Assembly (NCBI GenBank): GCA_903863425.1 | Contig: CAIPBY010000002.1 | Location: 1-33,175, forward strand | Reading direction: 5' to 3' | Source: Candidatus Buchananbacteria bacterium | Lineage (GTDB): Bacteria; Patescibacteriota; Patescibacteriia; 2-01-FULL-39-33 | DNA length: 33,175 nt | In this document: piece after piece, positions 13,700 to 21,007 of the stretch | How positions within the stretch are numbered: position 1 is the stretch's first letter | Layout: every line of letters starts with the position of its first letter | Program-made: the position numbers and the translations under genes | Notes under the pieces: model-generated | What the model was told of the DNA's origin: nothing | Databases searched by the model: none | What the model saw: only the letters and a program-made list of their open reading frames with translations

Positions 13700-14182
13700 A
13701 TGAAAACTCTAATTATTTTTTACTCTCTCGAGGGCAATACCAAATTCCTGGCTGAGTCCATTTCTAGCACAATTGGAGCCGACACATTTGAAATCAAAAC
13801 AACCAAAGAAATGGGGACCGGGTTTATGAAGTATTTCTGGGGAGGCAAGCAGGTGATGATGAAGGAAAAGCCGGAAATCTTGTCTTTTGACAAGAATTTG
13901 GCTGATTATGAGATGATTCTGATTGGTTCACCGGTTTGGGCTAGCACTTTTGCGCCGGCACTCTATACTTTTTTAAATAATAACAAGATTGCTGGCAAGA
14001 AAGTTGCTTTATTCTGCTCTTATGGCGGAAGTGTGGGCAGAACCTTGGATAATTTGAAAGTTGTTCTCAAGGATAATGAAATTGTGGGAGAAATAGGCTT
14101 TAAAAACCCTTTAAAAGACAAGGAGGCTAGCGCTAAGAAAATCCAGGAATGGATTAAGGATATTATGGCTAAACAAATTTAG
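13700..14182 (+). CDS. Flavodoxin-like protein
   Basis: The 160-residue protein has the FMN phosphate-binding loop after the first strand (IIFYSLEGNTKFLAE), a second FMN loop (LIGSPVWASTFAPAL) and a third (LFCSYGGSVGRTLDNL). This is a flavodoxin domain of the WrbA/FldA-like group (Flavodoxin_5 type), carrying electrons through FMN. Length is normal. No redox partner gene is nearby. The gene stands alone, starting 20 bases after the repeat element and ending in a terminator. Confidence 0.9.
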   Translation: MKTLIIFYSLEGNTKFLAESISSTIGADTFEIKTTKEMGTGFMKYFWGGKQVMMKEKPEILSFDKNLADYEMILIGSPVWASTFAPALYTFLNNNKIAGKKVALFCSYGGSVGRTLDNLKVVLKDNEIVGEIGFKNPLKDKEASAKKIQEWIKDIMAKQI

Positions 14183-14201
14183 ATGGCTAATTAATAAAAT
14201 T

Positions 14202-14229
14202 CACGCCGGAGAAAAAGGGCGTGTTTTTT
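14202..14229 (+). terminator. Terminator of the flavodoxin gene
   Basis: CACGCC (14202-14207) pairs with GGCGTG (14218-14223) around a 10-nt A-rich loop and is followed by T6. Confidence 0.83.
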
Positions 14230-14276
14230 ATTCCAATTTATGCTAGAATTAAGATAATAATAATTATTTTAAACAA

Positions 14277-15932
14277 ATGAAAAAATTAGCCTTCTCGGCC
14301 TTATTGTTATTTGTCGGGGTATTCGCCGTTGCCTATTTGGCCAATGCCGCTACTTGCGAGGTTAAGCCAGTTTGTATGGATAGTATACGTCTAGGTATGC
14401 AGACTGAGGATTGCAAAATTATTTCTGCCGAGGAGATGATGAGGCAACTCGCAGGAGCTTTCGGTGGAGATACGGCTGCGACTTATTCATGTTATATCGG
14501 ATGCAAAGATGGAGCCTGTATTAAAGATAATACGCCAGATGTTTGCACAGATACGGATGGTGGAAAAGATTATTTTGTGAAGGGAAAGGTTAGTACCAAG
14601 GGAAACGGGGAACAGGGCAATAGCAGTGATATATGCTCGGATAAAAATACTTTGTCCGAGACTAGTTGCAGTAAGAAAGGAGATAAATATACTATTGATG
14701 TAAGTTCTTATAAATGCCCCAATGGCTGTGTCGATGGCGCTTGTGTCAAAGATGCTAGTGGTGGCACGGGGAGTAAATGCACTGATTCTGACGGAGGAAA
14801 AGATATTTTCAAGGTGGGTATTATCACTATAAACGGCAAGGCACAAGATTTATCGGATACTTGCGGGCTTGATCCTCAGACAATCAATGAAAAATTTTGT
14901 CTGCCCAATGGCACTTATTCCAGTGAAGATTTGAAATGCCCGGGTTTATGTGAAATTATGCCAGATACTTATGGCGCCGCTTATTGCACGAAAAGCTGTG
15001 AGAAAAGCGATGGCTATTATTGCCATAATTCTATTGATGGCAATATTGGCATTGCTTTTTTAACCAAGGATTGTAAATGGGAGAAAGCTACGCCTTGTCA
15101 GAGTAATGCTTGCGGAGGTCCTGTTTGTGCAACATTTGGTGCATTAGTTGACTCTGATGGCGATGGCTTGCTTGATGTTAATGAAGCCAAGTGGGGGACT
15201 GATCCGAAGAAATTTGATACTGATGGTGACGGTTTTGGTGATATGACGGAAATTTTCGGTGGTTACAATCCTTTGGGACCAGGCAAATTTACTGCCGCGC
15301 AAGTGTCTTTGGCTACGCAATTAGATTCAATCGGTGGTAATTCTAGCGCCGCAGCAAATGGCATAACCAGTGCTCCTGATTTTTCGACTTCTACGGTGGT
15401 GGCAACTAGCGTTCCTGATTTGGCGATCGTAACCGCTACAGAAGCAACAGCAACTATTCCAGGCATAACAGATGCTAAATCGACAACAGGTAAATATCCG
15501 CCGGCTGGTTTGGAAATAATGTCGGCAATAAATCAAAATCCGGCCATTGCTTATATTATTTTTGGAATAATCGCCCTTCTTATTATCGCCTTGTATGCGT
15601 ATACGGCGATTTGTCTGCAATTCATCGCACGGAAGCTCAACGTCTCGCGAGCTTGGCTGGCTTGGATTCCAATTGCCAGTACCTTTCTCATGATCAAGTG
15701 CGCGGGCAAACCGTATTGGTGGTTTTTGCTTTTCTTTGTGCCGATTTTAAATATTGTGATCGGAGTCCTGCTTTGGGTTTATATTTGTCAGAAATTAAAT
15801 CGCCCGGGTTGGCTGGCTATATTAATGTTAATTAGTCCGATAAATTTGATTGTTATGGGCTATCTGGCTTTTGCCGGAGGTGATTCTCAGATAAATTATC
15901 CGCCTCAAATTCAAAATAATAATTTAACCTAA
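14277..15932 (+). CDS. Cys-rich exported protein with TSP3-type calcium repeats and DUF5684 membrane domain
   Basis: The 551-residue protein is modular. A signal peptide (residues 1-24) is followed by Cys-rich modules, with the motif CTDTDGGKDYF/CTDSDGGKDIF repeated about 80 residues apart. Near residue 294 are thrombospondin-3/dockerin-like calcium loops (DSDGDGLLDVNEAKWGTDP, DTDGDGFGD). A low-complexity Ala/Thr/Ser linker leads to a C-terminal DUF5684-type membrane domain with about four spans (from residue 420). The modules probably sit outside the cell, anchored by the C-terminal spans. An extended -10 (TGC then TAGAAT, 14244-14249) lies 28 bases upstream. The TspO gene starts 4 bases after the stop. 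Confidence 0.85.
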   Translation: MKKLAFSALLLFVGVFAVAYLANAATCEVKPVCMDSIRLGMQTEDCKIISAEEMMRQLAGAFGGDTAATYSCYIGCKDGACIKDNTPDVCTDTDGGKDYFVKGKVSTKGNGEQGNSSDICSDKNTLSETSCSKKGDKYTIDVSSYKCPNGCVDGACVKDASGGTGSKCTDSDGGKDIFKVGIITINGKAQDLSDTCGLDPQTINEKFCLPNGTYSSEDLKCPGLCEIMPDTYGAAYCTKSCEKSDGYYCHNSIDGNIGIAFLTKDCKWEKATPCQSNACGGPVCATFGALVDSDGDGLLDVNEAKWGTDPKKFDTDGDGFGDMTEIFGGYNPLGPGKFTAAQVSLATQLDSIGGNSSAAANGITSAPDFSTSTVVATSVPDLAIVTATEATATIPGITDAKSTTGKYPPAGLEIMSAINQNPAIAYIIFGIIALLIIALYAYTAICLQFIARKLNVSRAWLAWIPIASTFLMIKCAGKPYWWFLLFFVPILNIVIGVLLWVYICQKLNRPGWLAILMLISPINLIVMGYLAFAGGDSQINYPPQIQNNNLT

Positions 15933-15936
15933 AAAT

Positions 15937-16419
15937 ATGCTCAAAGCTCTCAAATTCATAATTTCCATCGTGATCGTCCTCGTAGTCGGTAACATTGGCA
16001 CCTTGTTCACCACGCCCAATATTGCGACCTGGTATGCGACACTCAATAAGCCCTCATTTAATCCGCCGAATTGGATTTTTGCGCCAGTTTGGACCACGCT
16101 TTTTGTGCTCATGGGCATCAGTTTGTTTTTGATCTGGAATAATAAGAGGAAGAAAGAGGGGAATCGCAAAGCGTTTTTCATTGTTTTCGCCATTAATCTT
16201 GCCTTGAACGTCTTATGGTCATTAATATTTTTTAGCCAACATTTCACGGGAGTAGCTCTTGTAGAGTTAATATTTTTAGCTATTTCAATTCTAGTTTTGA
16301 TTATTTTGTCTTGGAAAATTTCCAAAGCAGCAGCCATATTGTTTATACCGTATTTGGCTTGGGTTTGCTTTGCTTCTTTTCTTAATTATAATATTTGGGC
16401 GTTGAATGTTATTAAATAA
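15937..16419 (+). CDS. TspO/MBR family tryptophan-rich sensory protein
   Basis: The 160-residue protein has five hydrophobic spans and the TspO signatures: WYATLNKPSFNPPNWIFAPVWT after the first span, NLALNVLWSLIFF in the middle and a late PYLAWVCFASFLNYNIWALN. TspO binds tetrapyrroles and sterol-like ligands in the membrane, with roles in porphyrin-linked stress signalling. The length is standard. It is 4 bases downstream of the surface protein gene and probably co-transcribed. Confidence 0.93.
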   Translation: MLKALKFIISIVIVLVVGNIGTLFTTPNIATWYATLNKPSFNPPNWIFAPVWTTLFVLMGISLFLIWNNKRKKEGNRKAFFIVFAINLALNVLWSLIFFSQHFTGVALVELIFLAISILVLIILSWKISKAAAILFIPYLAWVCFASFLNYNIWALNVIK

Positions 16420-16437
16420 ATAAATAAATAAATAAAT
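16414..16437. repeat. AAAT tetranucleotide microsatellite
   Basis: Six perfect tandem AAAT units run across the last codon and stop of the TspO gene into the leader of the Cys-tail microprotein gene. Length variation would alter the spacing of that leader. Confidence 0.9.
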
Positions 16438-16446
16438 ACTAAGTTT

Positions 16447-16545
16447 ATGCCAAAAGCTAAAGTCAAAGCAGTTGCCAAGAAAGCAACTTCTAAGAAAAAG
16501 AAATCAGCTAACAAATGCTCATGTAGTTGTAGTTGCTGTAAGTAA
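16447..16545 (+). CDS. 32-residue Lys-rich microprotein with Cys-repeat tail
   Basis: This short frame encodes a protein with a very basic Ala/Lys-rich first two thirds (MPKAKVKAVAKKATSKKKK) and a tail CSCSCSCCK containing five cysteines in nine residues. Such a tail could bind a metal ion or form disulfides; the basic part could bind nucleic acid. It lies between the TspO stop and a good terminator, which supports a real 3' gene in that transcript. No Shine-Dalgarno site is seen, as is usual in this genome. I do not recognise a named family. Confidence 0.65.
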   Translation: MPKAKVKAVAKKATSKKKKSANKCSCSCSCCK

Positions 16546-16560
16546 GATTCAAAATAAACA

Positions 16561-16592
16561 AAAAATCCTCGGCTGAATGCTGAGGTTTTTTT
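16561..16592 (+). terminator. Terminator after the microprotein gene
   Basis: CCTCGGC (16567-16573) pairs with GCTGAGG (16579-16585) with one G-U pair and a 5-nt loop, followed by T7 and preceded by an A-tract. Confidence 0.85.
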
Positions 16593-16597
16593 AACCA

Positions 16598-16627
16598 TTG
16601 CTGTGGATATCTTTTTTATGTTATAAT
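16598..16627 (+). promoter_or_regulatory. Promoter of the CAP-domain protein gene
   Basis: TTGCTG (16598-16603), 18 bases, TATAAT (16622-16627) with the TG extension at 16619-16620. The leader is about 17 nt, without a Shine-Dalgarno site. Confidence 0.65.
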
Positions 16628-16650
16628 TAATGAAAATATAACTTATCCCC

Positions 16651-18831
16651 ATGCCTATCAAGAAGAAGAAAACTTCTCCTATTAAAATTAATTCTAAACC
16701 AGTCAAAAAAGCGTTGAAAAAAGCATCGCATATTTTAACTATGAGCAGTTCGGCCAAGGCCAAAGCGAAAAAGCTGAAAATAGATTTGGAAAAACTGAAA
16801 TATCTTATTGATTCCGATGGCGATGGCTTGACCGATTATCAGGAGAAACTCTATGGCACTGATCCTTACAAGGCAGATACAGACGATGACGGACTTAGCG
16901 ATTATGAAGAAATAAAGATTTATGGTAGTAATCCGTTGAAAGCTGATACTAACCGGGATGGCATTAAAGATGGCGATTCCGTGAAAAGAGGCCTTGATCC
17001 GGCCGGCAAAGGAAAATTGAAAAGTTTATCCGCAGATAAGGGCGGTTCTAGTAAGAAAATAAAGGCGTTGGAAGAGAAGTTGAAGAAGATGAAGATGATT
17101 ATTGATTCTGATGGCGATGGCCTGACCGATTATCAAGAGAAGCTCTATGGTACTGATCCATTTAACCCGGATACAGATGGCGACGGGTTGAGTGATTATG
17201 AAGAAGTGAAGATTTATCAGACCGATCCTTTGAATCCTGATACCAACAATGATGGTATTAATGACGGCGATTCCGTGAAAAGAGGGATAAATCCCAGAGG
17301 CAACGGTAAATTGCGTGATTTATTCATTCCATATTATGGCAATAATTATCAGCCGGAATTTTTGAAAGCCAAGAGAGTGCTGTTTTATAGTGGCTCGGCG
17401 ATTTTGGTCAAGATTATTGTGGTTTTGGCTATTGCCATGTTGCCACTTAGCGCTTGGGTTACGCCAGATGTTTCTACTGAGCAATCCAGGAAAATTATTC
17501 AGCTAACCAATCAAGTCAGGCAGAATCTCAAGCTTCAACCGTTGACGGAAAATTATATTCTTGATCAAGTGGCTTTGGCCAAAGCTCAGGATATGCTTAC
17601 TAACCAATACTTCGCTCACATTAGTCCCAGTGACAAGGGGATTGATTCTTTTTTGAATATGTTCGGTTATCATTATGACTTGGCTGGTGAGAATTTAGCC
17701 ATGGGATTTAGCGGTTCCGCGGATGTGGTTAATGCTTGGATTAAGAGCAAGACGCATTATGCTAATTTGACTGATCCTAATTTTACAGAAATTGGCGTGG
17801 CCATGTCTACTGGCAAATTCAATAGTTTAGATACCACCTTGGTGGCGCAGGTTTTTGGCAGTCCCAGACAGCAAACATCACCGGCTAAGAATACACAGCC
17901 GACAATCAAGAATATAAACACGGCTAAGCCAAAGGTTATTGAAAAAGGCATTCCGGGCAAGAAAATAGTCCAATTAAATCAAGACCTTGCCACAGTTTCC
18001 GCCAATAGGGTTTTGGGAGAAAAGATAAAGCAGGAATTGGCGGTTCCAACACTAATTTATCCTTCTGATAATTTTGTCACCAAAGACGGCAAGATAGATT
18101 TGAAGATTTCTGCTCCATCAGCCGATAAGGTGGCTATTTTTGTTGATGGCAGTGGCATTCCTGCGCAAGGCACATTTACTAATGATAATTATACTCAAAC
18201 CATAGATTTTACTGAGGGTGCGCATAACGTGCAATTTAAGTCATCACTAGGCGATCAAACGGTTTCGTCTATTAATTACAATATTACTATTGATGCTACT
18301 GCGCCGTCCATAGATCAATCTCGTACCAAGATTGTGGTAGTTGAGTCAGCCAACAAAGATCAGAAAGTTGTCAGAGTCGAAGCTTATATGAGTCCGGATG
18401 CCACTTCGGCAGAGGTGAATTTTGGAAATTATACGGTTAAGCTGGCCAAGGACGGCGTTGACCCCCAGAAGTGGAATGGAAGTACTATTATTTTTACTCA
18501 AGAACAGGAGCAGATATTTAATCCGGTAGTCATGGCTACAATTACGGCAAGTGATGGCCAAGGTAATACGGCCACAACAGATATTAAATGGCAGAATATC
18601 ACACCCGTCAAGCCAAGTGTTTTGACGCAATATCTATATGCCAAGGATTACGGTTCGAAATATACTAATTGGCTGTTTAGCCTCAGCTCAATCTATTATA
18701 AAATATTGTTAGGTTTGGTGGTTTTGGTTTTGGCTTTGAATATATTCATGAAGGTTAGAAAGCAAAATTTTAAACTGATAATTCCAGTTATAGGATTAAT
18801 TCTTCTTTTAGTGGCTTTAATTTTGATATAA
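16651..18831 (+). CDS. Membrane-anchored protein with duplicated calcium-loop block and CAP/SCP domain
   Basis: The 726-residue protein starts Lys-rich, then carries two near-identical blocks of TSP3-type calcium loops (about residues 53-113 and 152-212), each with [19 protein letters not shown] and ending DGDSVKRG. A membrane span lies at about 243-270. Next comes a CAP/SCP domain ([41 protein letters not shown]), two Ig-like segments and two C-terminal spans (about 680-726). CAP domains of bacterial surface proteins are of uncertain function. The calcium blocks precede the first span, so topology is not obvious. The block duplication is also visible at DNA level. Confidence 0.87.
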   Translation: MPIKKKKTSPIKINSKPVKKALKKASHILTMSSSAKAKAKKLKIDLEKLKYLIDSDGDGLTDYQEKLYGTDPYKADTDDDGLSDYEEIKIYGSNPLKADTNRDGIKDGDSVKRGLDPAGKGKLKSLSADKGGSSKKIKALEEKLKKMKMIIDSDGDGLTDYQEKLYGTDPFNPDTDGDGLSDYEEVKIYQTDPLNPDTNNDGINDGDSVKRGINPRGNGKLRDLFIPYYGNNYQPEFLKAKRVLFYSGSAILVKIIVVLAIAMLPLSAWVTPDVSTEQSRKIIQLTNQVRQNLKLQPLTENYILDQVALAKAQDMLTNQYFAHISPSDKGIDSFLNMFGYHYDLAGENLAMGFSGSADVVNAWIKSKTHYANLTDPNFTEIGVAMSTGKFNSLDTTLVAQVFGSPRQQTSPAKNTQPTIKNINTAKPKVIEKGIPGKKIVQLNQDLATVSANRVLGEKIKQELAVPTLIYPSDNFVTKDGKIDLKISAPSADKVAIFVDGSGIPAQGTFTNDNYTQTIDFTEGAHNVQFKSSLGDQTVSSINYNITIDATAPSIDQSRTKIVVVESANKDQKVVRVEAYMSPDATSAEVNFGNYTVKLAKDGVDPQKWNGSTIIFTQEQEQIFNPVVMATITASDGQGNTATTDIKWQNITPVKPSVLTQYLYAKDYGSKYTNWLFSLSSIYYKILLGLVVLVLALNIFMKVRKQNFKLIIPVIGLILLLVALILI

Positions 18832-18856
18832 ATTTTAATTTTATAAAAAGATAAAT

Positions 18857-20914
18857 ATGAAAAAGCACTCACTAGGCATATTTTTATTTGTTTTTGCTGT
18901 AATATTTGGCATTTGTGGATTGGGGAAATCAGTTAGTGCCATAGGGGATGTTAGTGTTAATGAATTTTCACTTTATCCCATAGGCGCTCAGTGGCTAGAA
19001 TTAGTTAATAATTCCGGTTCCGCCGTTGATTTGTCTAATTGGGAAATATGGGTTTATGGTTCATCGGGTTTAAGTAGTGTTTCCTCTATAAATAACAATA
19101 CTATAATTCCCGTCAATGGATTGATTACATATGACTTTAGTCCTTCCGCTTTGGATATAACAGGTGGAGCAATATTTTTAAAGGATGTTTCATTGGGGAC
19201 ATATAAACAACTAGCTTATGGCTCTTTTCCTTTGCCGGGTCAAGACCATGCAGACCTTCCTGGCGATGGCGAGTCGGCATCGGTGATTAATAGTGTTTGG
19301 TTAACTACTTCTACTCCCACCAAGGGCTGGTTCAATAATGCTAGTGGTTTGGGCGACAGCACAACTCCGCCAGAGTTATCAGCAATTCAATCGGCTCTAA
19401 GTTCTCTAGACATAAATACAAATATTGGTGATTTACCGAATCCCTCTAGCGCCGTTGGTTTATATTTTTCCAAGACTAATGTGGGGAAAATTCAATTTGA
19501 TGATGGGATTAATTTAACTGATGCTTCGGCTGTTGAAGCTATAAAGAGTTTGACTAGTTCGGTCTCTTTTACCACGGGAACGGTTGCCTTCACCGGTGAT
19601 GACACATCTCTCTTGAAAAATACCGGCGCCACTATTACTTTGTACGGATTATCCCATGATAATTATTTCCCAAGTGATTTGATTATTAAAGGTGATGATG
19701 ATTCCATAATTGCTTCATCAAGCGATGATTATCCACATATTACTAATTTTAATTTTGATATTCCAACGCAAGCTTTAATCTTTCACACCAATCATTTCAC
19801 TTCTTTTTCGGTAGCAACTGATTTTTTTGATCTTATCTCTCCTACGATTAATTTTGCCAGTCCGACACCTGTAGATAATTTTCTAACCAATAGAGCCACG
19901 ACAAGCATCAAAATAAGTTCGACTGAAAATATGGGCTCTGCTGTTGTTACGGTCAATAGTTCTTCATCATTTGATATGGCCAGGACAAATTATGGATCTT
20001 CGAGCGTGGCTGTTTATATTATAAATCTTGTGCCTGGTCAAAATACTTATCGGGTATCCGTGACTGATTTAGCCGGGAATCCCGCCTCAACCACAATTAG
20101 AACCATAACCTATGACAATACCGCCCCAACTGTAATACTTACCGGTTTACCCACGGCTTCGACTTATGACCGCAGTCTTTCTATCACTGTCGGTGGCACG
20201 GATGTCGCTTATTATAGATATAATTTAGATAATAGTGGTTATGGCAGTGAAATTGTCACCTCGACAGCCATTAGTAATTCTAGCTTATCTGTTGGCTCCC
20301 ATAATATCAAAGTAATCGGCAGAGATTTGGCGGGAAACTGGCAGGCTACTTCGACTAATTATGTTTGGACAATATTAAGTGCTCCTTCCGGTGGAGGAGG
20401 CGGTGGCGGCGGTGGCGGCGGTGGTGGCGGTGGTGGTGGTGGAAGTTATTACCCTCCAGCAACTATAGTTAATCCGCCGGTAACTCCCATTACTGTTATC
20501 ACATCTCCACAGCAGTCACAAACGACGCCAACCATTGATTCTGGAGCAACAGTTGCTTCTACGGGGCAAGTTTTGGGCATTAAGACATATCCCAATGGCA
20601 GCTTGCTTAGATCAACTACAACTAAGAAGATTTATATTTTGCAAAAATATCAGAAAAAATTAATTATTTCTCTTAAAGAATTAAAACAGTACAAGAATAA
20701 GCCGATTAATAATGTTGATGATACTATTATTGCCAATTATCCGGATTATCGCGTTGATGGCACTTTAATTAGAAATTCAGCTGGGAAGATATATGTGATC
20801 AAAAACGGACGCAAGCAACACATTGCTACCCTGAATGAATTAAAAACAAAGTATCGGGGCAAAAAAATCTTGAATTTGAGTGATGGCGAAGTTGCCCTGT
20901 ATAAAGAAATATAA
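18857..20914 (+). CDS. Exported lamin-tail-domain protein with poly-Gly linker and C-terminal tandem repeat
   Basis: The 685-residue protein has a signal peptide (FLFVFAVIFGICGLGKSVSA), a lamin-tail (LTD) domain (VSVNEFSLYPIGAQWLELVN...VDLSNWEIW) and Ig-like segments containing DLAGNPASTT and DNTAPTVILTG. Residues 512-529 are an 18-glycine run encoded only by GGN codons. A Pro/Thr linker leads to two copies of about 50 residues each with the pattern GxLxR-KIYxI-ELK-Y (KKIYILQKYQKKLII; GKIYVIKNGRKQHIA). No membrane anchor follows, so it may be secreted or wall-associated. It begins 25 bases after the CAP-domain gene and ends in a terminator. Confidence 0.83.
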   Translation: MKKHSLGIFLFVFAVIFGICGLGKSVSAIGDVSVNEFSLYPIGAQWLELVNNSGSAVDLSNWEIWVYGSSGLSSVSSINNNTIIPVNGLITYDFSPSALDITGGAIFLKDVSLGTYKQLAYGSFPLPGQDHADLPGDGESASVINSVWLTTSTPTKGWFNNASGLGDSTTPPELSAIQSALSSLDINTNIGDLPNPSSAVGLYFSKTNVGKIQFDDGINLTDASAVEAIKSLTSSVSFTTGTVAFTGDDTSLLKNTGATITLYGLSHDNYFPSDLIIKGDDDSIIASSSDDYPHITNFNFDIPTQALIFHTNHFTSFSVATDFFDLISPTINFASPTPVDNFLTNRATTSIKISSTENMGSAVVTVNSSSSFDMARTNYGSSSVAVYIINLVPGQNTYRVSVTDLAGNPASTTIRTITYDNTAPTVILTGLPTASTYDRSLSITVGGTDVAYYRYNLDNSGYGSEIVTSTAISNSSLSVGSHNIKVIGRDLAGNWQATSTNYVWTILSAPSGGGGGGGGGGGGGGGGGGSYYPPATIVNPPVTPITVITSPQQSQTTPTIDSGATVASTGQVLGIKTYPNGSLLRSTTTKKIYILQKYQKKLIISLKELKQYKNKPINNVDDTIIANYPDYRVDGTLIRNSAGKIYVIKNGRKQHIATLNELKTKYRGKKILNLSDGEVALYKEI

Positions 20915-20926
20915 TTTTTAGAGTAG

Positions 20927-20955
20927 AAATCCTCGATAATTTCGGGGATTTTTTT
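20927..20955 (+). terminator. Terminator of the surface-protein block
   Basis: AATCCTCG (20928-20935) pairs with CGGGGATT (20943-20950), including one T-G pair, around a 7-nt loop, then a T-tract. Confidence 0.78.
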
Positions 20956-20978
20956 GATTATTATTTTTTATTTTTAAA

Positions 20979-20987
20979 TGTTATAAT
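20979..20987 (+). promoter_or_regulatory. Extended -10 promoter of the P-type ATPase gene
   Basis: TG-T-TATAAT with no convincing -35 box. The predicted start near 20994 leaves about 14 nt before the ATG. Confidence 0.55.
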
Positions 20988-21007
20988 ATAAGTAATAAAT
21001 AGTCATT

